A DNA stretch of 64,000 nt from Allomuricauda sp. (GCA_003712125.1 RHLF01000001.1:186001-250000); one strand, 5' to 3'; shown: positions 43,589-52,386, numbered from the stretch's first letter. Notes: generated by a model not told the origin, from the sequence alone. A program made the numbers and translations.

Positions 43589-45498
43589 TAGGGTTGGGTT
43601 TTAATCAATACAATTTTTGAATTATCGTTTCGGGCAATCTTTTTCCGGAATTCCCGAAATTCTTTATAGCGTTCCTTGGGAAATGTTCCCGCAATTATTT
43701 TAAGTCTTCGCTTATATAATATTTGATTTTCTTGGGCTTGCGTCATTTCCAAGGAATATTCTCCAAAATCTGTATTCAATTCGATTTTGGGCAGCAATTG
43801 TTCTGGTTTTACGTTCTCAGGAAGGTTAATTGTAAAGAAGTCTTCGTCGACAAATCCTCTTTTAATCACCACTTCATTCTTTCTTGTTCTGGAGCGTTTT
43901 GGCACAAACAAGTTTCTATTGAACATATTGGGGGCAAATAACCACTGGTCGCCAGCATTTGATATATAATTTTCGGTAGACACTTCAACAACCTCAGAAA
44001 GTTCTATGTTTTCCTTATCATTTGTGAAGTTGGCGCTCTGAACCTTGACATTGTTCACATAATCCCAATAGTCTTTATAATGTTCTTCGATTTCGTTCTC
44101 CTTGTTTAAGGGAAGTCGGTACTTGTTGTTGTACTGGATACCCTTTGATTTTATGGTGACCTTCGCATTAATGCTACCCTGTTCCCCAAAATTGATTATG
44201 GCATTGGTAAGCTGTAGGCTTTCTTCCGGACTGTATTTTTTGGTTGTTACAATCTCTCCTCCTGAAGGGGTGACCTTTAGCACATGCCTGTCATCGGAAA
44301 AGGTGCCCAAAAAGTTTGCCGGCACCTCCTGGCTTGTGCATTCAAGCCATAACTCTCTGCCATTGTTCAATGGCACATTTAAAAATGCGTGATTTCCTGC
44401 CAAAGCGGGAAAATCAGGATCTATATTGCGTTTGTCACTACCGGCGTACAATACGGTATAGTAAGACGTTATCCCAACCGCTCTTAGCATGGCCATGGTG
44501 TAATTGGTTAAACCCTTGCAGTCACCATATTTGACACGGTGCACGTTTAAGGCACTGATCGGTTGCCATCCGCCGATACCCAGTTGTACGCTGATGTATC
44601 TTGTATTGTCTTGAAGGTATTGGTAAATTCTTTTTACTTTCTCTTCCGTACTTTGAGACCCCCAAACCAATTTTCTGACCTTTATTTTCATTGATTCGTC
44701 CAATTCGGACTGGCCTGCCAAAAGGTCATTGTATATCCATAGACCAAATTCTTTCCAAGACTTGGCGGATCCAACGACTCCCTTCAATTTGAATTTCTCC
44801 AATGCAAACTTGATATTTGGGGCAAACTGTGCAAAACTTGGAGAAAAAGGTTCTTTTTTTATAGCAGGTATATTTTCGGCCGTATACCTGAATTGCTTGG
44901 CATTGTTGCTGCTAGTAACGCCAAAAGCCTGCAAATTTGATTCTTTTACCCGAATGGGAACATCGCATAAAACATCTAACGAATACTTGCTTTTCTGCAT
45001 GCTCACCTCATACCCGTCTAAAAAATACCAACCCGGTATAAAAGCCGTATCCGAGGTCTCATAACTTCGCTCAAAAACTACCGTGTACGGATACGATACC
45101 GGAGTAAACCCCAAATATTTTACCCTACTATCCGAATACAAAGTACCTCCACCAGTGGCACTTTGATCTATAAAGTCTTTTTGCTTGAATTTTTCCAATT
45201 CAAAACCGTTGGCATCATATACCGTTGCTTTTAAGGCGGTGATTTTTGATTCCTTATCGTAAGCAGCATACGCATGAATAAATTGTTCCCCTTCCTTGTT
45301 GAGCACCGTAACAACTCTTTTGGATTGCACCTCCATGTGGTCGAACGCATGAATAGATACTTTGTACATATCCAATCGAACAACCGCGTTGGCACCATTA
45401 ACAAGTTCTTTAGGAAGCGTATGAACACTGTAATTGAAGTCTTGCGAAAAATGGATGTGAACTATAAAAAAAAGAAGCAGGGCAATCCGGTAGCGCAT
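43588..45498 (-). CDS. DUF3857 / transglutaminase-like exported protein, complete triad
   Basis: This 636-residue protein has a signal peptide (IALLLFFIVHIHFSQ), a DUF3857 domain (PYTVVFERSYETSDTAFIPG), and a transglutaminase-like domain whose triad is complete. Cys327 lies in KYGDCKGLTNYTMAML, His370 in GNHAFLNVP, and an acid in LWLECTSQEVP. It may cleave or cross-link proteins or glycans at the cell surface. No substrate is known for the family. It is first in the three-gene operon, so the active member is made together with two degenerate relatives. Confidence 0.88.
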   Translation of the reverse strand: MRYRIALLLFFIVHIHFSQDFNYSVHTLPKELVNGANAVVRLDMYKVSIHAFDHMEVQSKRVVTVLNKEGEQFIHAYAAYDKESKITALKATVYDANGFELEKFKQKDFIDQSATGGGTLYSDSRVKYLGFTPVSYPYTVVFERSYETSDTAFIPGWYFLDGYEVSMQKSKYSLDVLCDVPIRVKESNLQAFGVTSSNNAKQFRYTAENIPAIKKEPFSPSFAQFAPNIKFALEKFKLKGVVGSAKSWKEFGLWIYNDLLAGQSELDESMKIKVRKLVWGSQSTEEKVKRIYQYLQDNTRYISVQLGIGGWQPISALNVHRVKYGDCKGLTNYTMAMLRAVGITSYYTVLYAGSDKRNIDPDFPALAGNHAFLNVPLNNGRELWLECTSQEVPANFLGTFSDDRHVLKVTPSGGEIVTTKKYSPEESLQLTNAIINFGEQGSINAKVTIKSKGIQYNNKYRLPLNKENEIEEHYKDYWDYVNNVKVQSANFTNDKENIELSEVVEVSTENYISNAGDQWLFAPNMFNRNLFVPKRSRTRKNEVVIKRGFVDEDFFTINLPENVKPEQLLPKIELNTDFGEYSLEMTQAQENQILYKRRLKIIAGTFPKERYKEFREFRKKIARNDNSKIVLIKTQP

Positions 45499-45578
45499 AA
45501 AAATTGGTTAGCGATTCATGCTATAACTACAAAATTGTAGGTTTTCTTACAATTTAGTGCAAAAATTCGACGAATTTT

Positions 45579-46031
45579 TTATTCCTTGTTTTTAGTGTCC
45601 ATGAGAATGGTCACCGGACCGTCATTTAACAATTCAACTTTCATATCGGCTCCAAAAATTCCCGTGCCCACCTTTTTCCCCAACACCTTTTCGAACTCCT
45701 GTAAAAAAGTTTCATACAATGGGATTGCCACGTCGGGTTTGGCGGCTTTGATGTAGGATGGTCGGTTTCCTTTTTTGGTAGCGGCATGCAGGGTAAACTG
45801 ACTTACAACTATGGCCTCGCCCTGCGCTTCAATCAATGAGCGGTTCATAACCCCGTTGTCATCATTAAATATTCTAAGGTTTGCTATTTTTTTGGTCAGC
45901 CATTGGATATCTAGCAAGGTGTCGGCATCTTCAATGCCCAAAAGGATTAACAGACCCTTGCTTATGCTTGACACCAACTGATCATCAACCGTTACACTCG
46001 CTTTGGAAACTCGTTGTACTACTGCTCGCAT
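45579..46031 (-). CDS. dtd: D-aminoacyl-tRNA deacylase Dtd
   Basis: Dtd removes D-amino acids wrongly attached to tRNA, and also Gly from tRNA-Ala. The 150-residue protein has the two signature motifs, SQFTLHAATKKGNRPS (SQFTL, about 78-93) and the Gly-cisPro motif in NDGPVTILMDT (about 136-146), at normal spacing. The start codon shares one base with the rsgA stop, so the two genes are coupled. No clear terminator is seen after it apart from a weak AT-rich hairpin at about 45560-45580. Confidence 0.95.
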   Translation of the reverse strand: MRAVVQRVSKASVTVDDQLVSSISKGLLILLGIEDADTLLDIQWLTKKIANLRIFNDDNGVMNRSLIEAQGEAIVVSQFTLHAATKKGNRPSYIKAAKPDVAIPLYETFLQEFEKVLGKKVGTGIFGADMKVELLNDGPVTILMDTKNKE

Positions 46032-46984
46032 TATCGTTCTTTTTGGGCATCATTCCGATAGGTATCACCTATATCTTCTTCCAACATTTGCACGTAGCTG
46101 CGGTACCTACTCCATGCCAATTCATTGTTATCCAAAGCATCTTTTACGGCACATTTGGGTTCTTCTAAATGTAGACAATTATTGAATTTACATGCCGACT
46201 TCAATTGAAAAAACTCAGGGAAATAATCACCCAATTCATCTTTTTCCATCATTACGATTCCGAATCCTTTTATCCCTGGGGTATCAATAATTCGGGCATC
46301 AAATGACAAATCATACATTTCGGCAAAAGTGGTGGTATGCTGCCCTTGCAGATGTTGCTCTGAAATATCTGAGGTCTTCAAACTTAAGCCGGGTTCTAAG
46401 GCATTCACCAAGGTAGACTTTCCAACGCCTGAATTGCCTGAAAACATACTGGTCTTGCCAATCATTTTTGCTTTTACCTGATCCACACCCTCACCTTTTT
46501 TTGCGCTGATATCGATAACCTCATAGCCGATTGCCGCATATAAATCCATCAAATACTTCACCTCAACCAATTCATTTTCATCGTAGGTGTCCATTTTATT
46601 GAAAAGCAATATTGCCGGAATGTCATAGGCCTCCGCGGTAACCAAAAATCGATCGATAAAGGCCGTATAGGTCGTCGGATTGTTCAAGGTGACCAATAAA
46701 AAGGCCTGATCCACATTGGCGGCAATAATATGAACCTGTTTGGAAAGGTTGACCGATCTGCGGATGATGTAGTTCTTACGCTCTTTGATTTTAGAGATAA
46801 TACCCAATGTTTCGTCGCCATTGCGCTCTAGTTCAAAAACCACTTCATCGCCCACCGTTACTGGGTTGGTACTCTTAATTCCCTTGATCCTGAATTTGCC
46901 TTTTATCCTACATTTATAAAATTCACCATCCGCTGATTTTACGGTGTACCAACTGCCAGTCGATTTATACACGGTACCCTGCAT
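46031..46984 (-). CDS. rsgA: Ribosome small-subunit GTPase RsgA
   Basis: RsgA checks late maturation of the 30S subunit. The 317-residue protein has an N-terminal OB fold (MQGTVYKSTGSWYTV). The GTPase domain is circularly permuted: G4 (LFNKMDTY) comes before G1 (SGNSGVGKSTLVNAL, about 174-188) and G3 (IDTPGIKGFG). The C-terminal zinc site is CKFNNCLHLEEPKC. I use ATG 46984, because family members begin M-GTVYKSTGSWY; ATG 46987 is next to it, and 47020 would add unrelated residues. It overlaps dtd by one base. Confidence 0.94.
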   Translation of the reverse strand: MQGTVYKSTGSWYTVKSADGEFYKCRIKGKFRIKGIKSTNPVTVGDEVVFELERNGDETLGIISKIKERKNYIIRRSVNLSKQVHIIAANVDQAFLLVTLNNPTTYTAFIDRFLVTAEAYDIPAILLFNKMDTYDENELVEVKYLMDLYAAIGYEVIDISAKKGEGVDQVKAKMIGKTSMFSGNSGVGKSTLVNALEPGLSLKTSDISEQHLQGQHTTTFAEMYDLSFDARIIDTPGIKGFGIVMMEKDELGDYFPEFFQLKSACKFNNCLHLEEPKCAVKDALDNNELAWSRYRSYVQMLEEDIGDTYRNDAQKER

Positions 46985-47090
46985 CATATGTAGTGTTGAT
47001 AACCTTTCATACAATCGCAAAGAAACAATTTTCTTTTCTTACAAATTCGTTTTAACATTGGTGCGAATTAATATTAAACACAAATTAATT

Positions 47091-47528
47091 ATGAAAAAAA
47101 TCGTATTCATTGCACTTTTTGCTATCGCTGCCACTTTTGACATGAGTGCTCAGCAGTATAAGGTGATCACAAGTGTAGAATCTATTGTACCTAATGGACT
47201 TGGACGTTCAAGAATAATAAATGCACTAGAGGAAAAGGATTATAAAGAATATACTTCTGTACGGTCGGAAGAGGACAATTCAAGAAATAAATCTGACCGA
47301 AGCGAGATTCGTGTCAAGAATTTTGAAGAAACCAAACTATTGAACTTCTATAATTTAGGAGGAATTCGTTTTCAAAACATCGCCGCCAACGATGCATTGA
47401 TAACCAATATGATCAATACCATGATAGCCGATGGATGGAGCCTTGAATATGTGACCAGTGCTGTGGAAAGTGCCGGTAAAGGTGATGGTAACGGTATCTT
47501 TATTACACGTTATATTTTTAAGAAATAA
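47091..47528 (+). CDS. Hypothetical exported protein
   Basis: I do not recognise this 145-residue protein. ATG 47091 gives a good signal peptide (KKIVFIALFAIAATFDMSAQ, residues 2-21); the upstream in-frame extension to 46944 is not protein-like. The mature part, beginning QYKVITSVESIVPNG, is mixed alpha/beta with two likely helices (LGRSRIINALEEKDYKEY and NDALITNMINTMIADGW) and ends in IFITRYIFKK. Proteins of this size and layout are common in flavobacteria. It is a single-gene unit between rsgA (divergent) and the head-GIN gene (convergent), closed by a strong terminator. Confidence 0.8.
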   Translation: MKKIVFIALFAIAATFDMSAQQYKVITSVESIVPNGLGRSRIINALEEKDYKEYTSVRSEEDNSRNKSDRSEIRVKNFEETKLLNFYNLGGIRFQNIAANDALITNMINTMIADGWSLEYVTSAVESAGKGDGNGIFITRYIFKK

Positions 47529-47540
47529 GACCGTAGTAAT

Positions 47541-47576
47541 ATAAAAAAAAGCCCAATGCATGCATTGGGCTTTTTT
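47541..47576. terminator. Bidirectional terminator, perfect palindrome
   Basis: GCCCAATG and CATTGGGC (47551-47570) form an 8-bp stem with a CATG loop, with an A-run before and a T-run after it. It can stop transcription from both the exported-protein gene on the plus strand and the DUF2807 gene on the minus strand. Confidence 0.92.
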
Positions 47577-47592
47577 AGTTTTCACTAATGGA

Positions 47593-48267
47593 TTAATCAA
47601 CGATGGTAATTCTTCCACCTATGAAGGTTTTCTTGTTTACCTCCTTGGGCTGCCCATATACGGTTACATCACCGCCAGCTTTAACATTAATGTCAATTCG
47701 ATCTGAGGCAAAAACTTCAGCTTCACCCCCTGCCTGAATTTTTACATCTGATGTTGCGGTTCGCAGGTCACGGCCATCAAAAATACCCCCAGTATTGATT
47801 ACAATGCTTTGATTCTCTGCTAACCCAGAGGCTTCAATGATTCCGCCGGTAACGGCACGCATCTCCGCATAGGAAACATCCATCCCAATATTGATATGGG
47901 CCCCTTCTTGAGCACGCAGCTCAATCCTTTCCTTCTGAACCATTTCATTACATGTAATTCTGGCGCCTTCGTTCCCATCGATTACATTTAATTTGGTATA
48001 GTACACTTCGATAAAGGTGTCCTCGCCTTGAAATTTCTTTTCAAGTTCCATGCGAAGCTTGAGGGTACCATCTTTATTCACCCATTTGATGTCATCTACA
48101 TTACGTCCTTTGATCAGTATTCGGTTTTCATCGGATTGTATCAGGTTCACCTCGATCAAATCAAATACCTTGATTTCATTAAAATCTCCAACCTCCCTGT
48201 CAATTGTGCGTTGTGCAAAGGAAGAAAACGTGGCAAATGCCAAACAAAAAGTAATTATGTATTTCAT
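47593..48267 (-). CDS. Head-GIN domain exported protein (DUF2807)
   Basis: The 224-residue protein has a signal peptide (YIITFCLAFATFSSFAQ) and a beta-helix-like DUF2807 region: FNEIKVFDLIEVNLIQSDEN at the start, then repeated short strands such as KERIELRAQEGAHINIG and DVKIQAGGEAEVFASDRIDINVKAGGDVTVYG. This is an adhesin-like, putative auto-transporter fold common in Bacteroidota; function is not known. It lies 64 bases downstream of the Phe/Tyr operon on the same strand, and it has its own terminator. Confidence 0.87.
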   Translation of the reverse strand: MKYIITFCLAFATFSSFAQRTIDREVGDFNEIKVFDLIEVNLIQSDENRILIKGRNVDDIKWVNKDGTLKLRMELEKKFQGEDTFIEVYYTKLNVIDGNEGARITCNEMVQKERIELRAQEGAHINIGMDVSYAEMRAVTGGIIEASGLAENQSIVINTGGIFDGRDLRTATSDVKIQAGGEAEVFASDRIDINVKAGGDVTVYGQPKEVNKKTFIGGRITIVD

Positions 48268-48331
48268 GATGTTCTGTTTAGTTTTAAGGAAAGATGATCT
48301 CTAACCTTAATTGTTACAGTTCGCCTGAAAT

Positions 48332-49420
48332 TTATGCCTTAATAATTTTTTCCTGATGATTGATACTCTCTTGGTGAATTGCTTTGAACATTCTTAAGAC
48401 AAATTCTTCACTAAGGCCGTGCTGTTCTCCCTCTAGAATCATTTTTCCTAAAATGGTGTTCCATCGATTGGTCTGCAGAACGGCAACATTACGTTGCTTT
48501 TTTAGCTCACCTATCGCATCGGCCACTTGCATTCTTTTACCCAAGGTATCGATCAATTGATTGTCGATTACGTCAATTTGGGCACGCAAATTACTAAGGT
48601 TCGCGTTGTACTCGGCTTCTTCGTCGGTCTCCTTTCTCATCTTCAAATTCTTGAACATTTGTTTTAAGGTGTCCGGAGTTACCTGTTGTGCAGCGTCACT
48701 CCATGCGCCATCGGGGTCGTGATGCGTCTCAATCATCAACCCGTCGAAATTGAGGTCAAGGGCAGTTTGGGAAACATCAAATACCATATCGCGTTTACCT
48801 GTGATATGACTAGGGTCATTGATCAATGGTAGATCGGGAAAACGACTTTGTAATTCGATGGCCAATTGCCATTCAGGGATGTTCCTGTATTTTGTTTTTT
48901 GATAGGTAGAAAACCCCCTGTGAATCACCCCCAATTTTTTAATGTTGGCAGTGTGCAGGCGTTCGACTGCACCCAACCACAAGGATAGATCTGGGTTAAC
49001 CGGATTTTTGATCAATACCACTTTGTCTGTTCCTTCCAGCGCATCAGCAATTTCTTGAACAATAAAGGGACTTACCGTTGACCTGGCGCCAATCCAAAGT
49101 AGATCTACATCGTGTTCCAAGGCCAAATCAACATGGTTCTTGTTGGCCACCTCAGTGGCCGTTTTGAGTCCAGTTTCTTCCTTTACTTTTTGAAGCCACT
49201 TAAGCCCAATGGCCCCTACTCCTTCAAAATTTCCTGGGCGCGTTCGTGGTTTCCAAATACCTGCACGATAATAACTGACATCAGAATCTTTAAGCTCGTG
49301 GGCAATCTTAAGTACCTGTTCTTCTGTTTCTGCACTACAAGGCCCTGCAATCACCAAAGGGTGTGGCAATTGCATATCATCCAACCATCTTCTTAAATCT
49401 TTTGAATTTTCCATGTTCAA
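48332..49420 (-). CDS. Bifunctional 3-deoxy-7-phosphoheptulonate synthase / chorismate mutase
   Basis: This 362-residue fusion links the first step of the shikimate pathway to the branch toward Phe and Tyr. Residues about 15-265 are a KdsA-type DAHP synthase (PLVIAGPCSAETEEQ, YRAGIWKPRTRPGNFEG, DLLWIGARSTVSPF, NDPSHITGKRDM, GLMIETHHDPDGAWSDAAQQ). The last 85 or so residues are a helical AroQ chorismate mutase (LRAQIDVIDNQLIDTLGKRM). It is the fourth gene of the pheA operon, overlapping tyrA by 4 bases, and lies under control of the leader peptide at 52315-52386. The call of KdsA type rests on motif order. Confidence 0.94.
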   Translation of the reverse strand: MNMENSKDLRRWLDDMQLPHPLVIAGPCSAETEEQVLKIAHELKDSDVSYYRAGIWKPRTRPGNFEGVGAIGLKWLQKVKEETGLKTATEVANKNHVDLALEHDVDLLWIGARSTVSPFIVQEIADALEGTDKVVLIKNPVNPDLSLWLGAVERLHTANIKKLGVIHRGFSTYQKTKYRNIPEWQLAIELQSRFPDLPLINDPSHITGKRDMVFDVSQTALDLNFDGLMIETHHDPDGAWSDAAQQVTPDTLKQMFKNLKMRKETDEEAEYNANLSNLRAQIDVIDNQLIDTLGKRMQVADAIGELKKQRNVAVLQTNRWNTILGKMILEGEQHGLSEEFVLRMFKAIHQESINHQEKIIKA

Positions 49421-50286
49421 TCTAGTGTTTTGGTAAGAGGTATACCCTCTAAAATCTGTTTTATTCTATTTGTATTGTTCATTTCATTATAAATGCCTTC
49501 AAAGTCACCCTCCTCCATCATTTTCTTAAAAGTTTCGAGGTTTTGAATGTACTCCTTAAGCGTTTCAATTACGTTCTCTTTGTTTTGCTCAAAAATTGGC
49601 GTCCACATATCGGGGGAACTCTTGGCCAAGCGCACGGTACTCTCGAAACCACTACCGGCCATATCGAAAATATCGCGTTCATTTCGTTCTTTTTCGATTA
49701 CCGTTTTACCCAACATAAAAGAGCTGATATGCGATAGGTGCGACACATAGGCAATGTGTTTATCATGGGCCCCTGGGTTCATATAGCGAATTCGCATGCC
49801 CAGTTTTTGAAACAAATCCAATGCTCTTTCCTGTAGTTTAAAGGCCGTTTTTTCAACTTCACAGATAATATTGGTCTTACCTTCATACAGCCCATCAAAA
49901 GACGCTTCGGGTCCTGAAAACTCGGTTCCTGCAATAGGGTGGCAAGCCAGAAAGTTCCTTCTTTTGGGATGCTCTGAAATTGTTTCACATACCAAAGCTT
50001 TGGTCGACCCGGCATCGATGACCAAGCAGTCTTCATTGACCTGCTCCAAAATCTTGGGCAGTTCAGTCACCATGGCATCAACAGGAATGGAGACCAATAT
50101 GGTATCGGCATCTGACAGGGTATCTCCATTGGCCTTCTCATCAATCAACCGTAAGGCCATTGCCTGATCTAGATGTGTTTCATTGGTATCAAGGCCTGTT
50201 ATTTTCGCAGCCGGGTACAGTCGTCGTATTCCTTTTGCAAAAGACCCGCCGATCAAACCAATTCCAATTATTACTACTTTTTCCAT
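49417..50286 (-). CDS. tyrA: Prephenate dehydrogenase TyrA
   Basis: TyrA oxidatively decarboxylates prephenate to 4-hydroxyphenylpyruvate, toward tyrosine. The 289-residue protein has an NAD-binding Rossmann motif (IIGIGLIGGSFAKGIRR, about 5-21), TILVSIPVDAMVTELP, DAGSTKALV, and FLACHPIAGTEFSGPEAS (about 113-130), where the His and the GxE segment bind substrate. Length and motifs are normal, without a fused chorismate mutase or ACT domain. It follows the aminotransferase without a gap and overlaps the DAHP synthase gene by 4 bases. Confidence 0.95.
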   Translation of the reverse strand: MEKVVIIGIGLIGGSFAKGIRRLYPAAKITGLDTNETHLDQAMALRLIDEKANGDTLSDADTILVSIPVDAMVTELPKILEQVNEDCLVIDAGSTKALVCETISEHPKRRNFLACHPIAGTEFSGPEASFDGLYEGKTNIICEVEKTAFKLQERALDLFQKLGMRIRYMNPGAHDKHIAYVSHLSHISSFMLGKTVIEKERNERDIFDMAGSGFESTVRLAKSSPDMWTPIFEQNKENVIETLKEYIQNLETFKKMMEEGDFEGIYNEMNNTNRIKQILEGIPLTKTLD

Positions 50287-51429
50287 CTAAAATCTACTTA
50301 TAGCTTCCTTTATCGCCTCTTCTTTGACACACAACGAAAATCGGATATAGCCTTCCCCGTTGGTTCCAAATATGGTCCCTGGGGCAATGAAAATATCTTT
50401 GTCATAGAGCACCTCATCAATATAATCCTCCGATTTTTTAGCCCCTTCAGGAAGCTTGGCCCAAACGAACATACCCACAGCCTCCCTGTCATAGGAACAA
50501 CCCAACTTATCGGCCAGCTCATAAAGCAACTTTCTTCGTTTGGTATAAATACTGTCTAGTCCTTCAAACCATTCTGGACCACTGTTCAATGCCGCTATGG
50601 CACCTTTTTGAATTCCGTAAAACATACCAGAATCCATATTGCTCTTTACCTTTAGTATGGCTGCCAGGTTTTCGGCACTTCCCAAAACCATACCCACGCG
50701 CCAACCGGCCATGTTGAAGGTTTTGCTCAAGCTATTGAGCTCTAAAACATGGGTTTTTGATGATGTGGCCGAAAGTATGCTCAAAGGATTCTTTGCCAAA
50801 ACAAAACTGTAGGGATTGTCATTGACCAAAACAATATCATGAGTTTCCGCAAATTGGATGAGCTCTTGAAACTGGCTTGTTGATGCAATAGCACCTGTAG
50901 GCATGTGCGGATAGCTTACCCACATTAACTTAACTTGGGTCAAATCTTGCTTTGCCAAAAGTTCCAAATCTGGAAACCAATCCTTTTCTGCCTTCAAATC
51001 ATAATATTTCGGATTGGCCCCGACCAGTTTGGTTACGGCCGCATAGGTCGGATACCCCGGATTTGGCAATAGCACCTCATCTCCAGGATTCAAAAAGGCC
51101 ATGCTTATGTGCATGATCCCTTCTTTAGATCCCATCAAGGGCAATACTTCCTTATGGGCGTCAATTTGAATTCCAAACTTCACGGCATAAAAATTCGCAA
51201 TCGCCTCTCGAAGCTCTGGTAAGCCTTGATAGCTCTGGTATTGGTGGGCACCAGTATGCACAACTGCCTCGGTTAACGCCCCAAGTACCTCATTTGATGG
51301 TGCTAAATCGGGACTTCCAATACCCATATTGATTATCGGTTTTCCTGCTGCCATCAATTGCCTTACCTCCTTCAATTTTTTTGAGAAGTAATATTCTTCA
51401 ACGCTATCCAATCTTTTCGCGAATCTCAT
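50287..51429 (-). CDS. Class I/II PLP-dependent aminotransferase (aromatic type likely)
   Basis: The 380-residue fold-type I aminotransferase has KPIINMGIGSPDLAPS (about 30-45), LLPNPGYPTYAAV, the Asp/Tyr segment DIVLVNDNPYSFV, and the PLP lysine in SLSKTFNMAGWRVGM (Lys near residue 228), with a final Arg in YIRFSLC that binds substrate carboxylate. Position between pheA and tyrA suggests that it makes Phe or Tyr from the keto-acids, which is inference from the operon. It overlaps pheA by 4 bases. Confidence 0.92.
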   Translation of the reverse strand: MRFAKRLDSVEEYYFSKKLKEVRQLMAAGKPIINMGIGSPDLAPSNEVLGALTEAVVHTGAHQYQSYQGLPELREAIANFYAVKFGIQIDAHKEVLPLMGSKEGIMHISMAFLNPGDEVLLPNPGYPTYAAVTKLVGANPKYYDLKAEKDWFPDLELLAKQDLTQVKLMWVSYPHMPTGAIASTSQFQELIQFAETHDIVLVNDNPYSFVLAKNPLSILSATSSKTHVLELNSLSKTFNMAGWRVGMVLGSAENLAAILKVKSNMDSGMFYGIQKGAIAALNSGPEWFEGLDSIYTKRRKLLYELADKLGCSYDREAVGMFVWAKLPEGAKKSEDYIDEVLYDKDIFIAPGTIFGTNGEGYIRFSLCVKEEAIKEAISRF

Positions 51430-52256
51430 GATAGTAAGGCGTTTTTATATTCACCGAGCACCGTAAAATCTTCACTCATTATTTTTAAAAGTGATTTGGC
51501 CTTTGCAAAATGCGCGTACTCTTCAAAGGTGATGTCCACAAAAAATGCATATTTCCAAGGCGTTTCAATTACCGGAAGTGATTGAATTTTGGTCAAATTC
51601 AAATTACAATCACTCATAACATTTAAAACTGTGGCCAAGCTGCCCCTTTTATGGTCGGTAATAAAACGAAGGGAGGCCTTGTTGATCTCGGTCTTGGGCA
51701 ACATGGCGTTTTGTTTTTTAATGATAATGAAACGGGTTGCATTGTTTTTGATGGTTTGTATGTCAGCGGCAATGATTTCCAAGCCGTACAAACTCGCGGC
51801 AACCGCTGGTGCAATGGCCGCAACGTTCTTCAATTGGTTTTCTTGAATATGTCGAGCCGTTTCGGCTGTATCGACGTCTTCTACCAATTTCAAGTGTGGA
51901 TATTTCTTTAAGTATTCCTTGCATTGCAATAGGGCCATGGGATGTGACCGCACTTCTTCAATATCCTCAATGCGTTGGCCTTGAAGCACCATGAGATGGT
52001 GATTGATGTTCAAGTAATGCTCACCGATAATATGAAGGCCTTTTTGACAGATCAGATTGTAATTGGGAATGATACTCCCTGCAATAGAATTTTCGATTGC
52101 CATTATCCCCTTTTCGGCTTGACCATTCAATAATGAATCGACCAAAATGTCGAATGAGAGACACTCTACCAGTTCAACATCATCACCAAAAAAATCTTTG
52201 GCTACTTGATGGTGGTTACTCCCCTTAATACCTTGTATGGCAACGCTAAGTTTCAT
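51426..52256 (-). CDS. pheA: Prephenate dehydratase PheA with ACT domain
   Basis: PheA converts prephenate to phenylpyruvate. The 276-residue protein has the catalytic domain (VAIQGIKGSNHHQVAKDFF, IMAIENSIAGSIIPNYNLI, and the NNATRFIII motif with Thr174-Arg175-Phe176) and a C-terminal ACT domain (SLRFITDHKRGSLATVLNVM). In the ACT domain the usual ESRP motif that holds phenylalanine is QSLP (225-228). The ATG at 52256 is 11 bases after the terminator hairpin of the leader. It is the first structural gene of the Phe/Tyr operon. Confidence 0.95.
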   Translation of the reverse strand: MKLSVAIQGIKGSNHHQVAKDFFGDDVELVECLSFDILVDSLLNGQAEKGIMAIENSIAGSIIPNYNLICQKGLHIIGEHYLNINHHLMVLQGQRIEDIEEVRSHPMALLQCKEYLKKYPHLKLVEDVDTAETARHIQENQLKNVAAIAPAVAASLYGLEIIAADIQTIKNNATRFIIIKKQNAMLPKTEINKASLRFITDHKRGSLATVLNVMSDCNLNLTKIQSLPVIETPWKYAFFVDITFEEYAHFAKAKSLLKIMSEDFTVLGEYKNALLS

Positions 52257-52258
52257 TC

Positions 52259-52288
52259 AAAAAAAAAGCCCCGAATCTTACTCGGGAC
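52259..52288 (-). terminator. Attenuator terminator upstream of pheA
   Basis: On the minus strand GTCCCGA (52282-52288) pairs with TCGGGGC (52268-52274); extending into AAG and TTT gives about 10 pairs. Nine T follow (52259-52267), directly before the pheA ATG. This is an intrinsic terminator inside a leader. Its 5' arm, with the bases before it (AGAAGGTCCCG, 52283-52293), can pair instead with 52317-52328 in the leader-peptide gene. Confidence 0.88.
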
Positions 52289-52314
52289 CTTCTGTGTTTT
52301 ATAATTAACATACT

Positions 52315-52386
52315 CTAGAACAGCCCCGCACCTCTTCGGTAAAAGAAGTAAAAAAAGAACCCGTTCCAGAAATAAGTATTGTTCAT
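52315..52386 (-). CDS. Phe/Tyr leader peptide of the pheA operon (attenuator)
   Basis: This short gene has ATG at 52384-52386 and TAG at 52315-52317 and encodes 23 residues. Seven are Phe, three Tyr and one Trp, with the run FFFYFFY at residues 10-16. The 3' end of the gene (52317-52328, CGGGGCTGTTCT) is complementary to 52283-52293 with 11 pairs and one bulge. That pairing would prevent the terminator at 52259-52288. When Phe or Tyr charged tRNA is scarce, a ribosome stalled at codons 10-16 leaves the segment free to form the antiterminator; a ribosome reaching the stop covers it and termination follows. This is classical attenuation, inferred here from sequence. Confidence 0.88.
   Translation of the reverse strand: MNNTYFWNGFFFYFFYRRGAGLF

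Noticed and set aside
45540-45580. Terminator after dtd formed by AAAAATTC/GAATTTTT
   Set aside because: The stem is almost only A-T with a 3-base loop; too weak to list with confidence.
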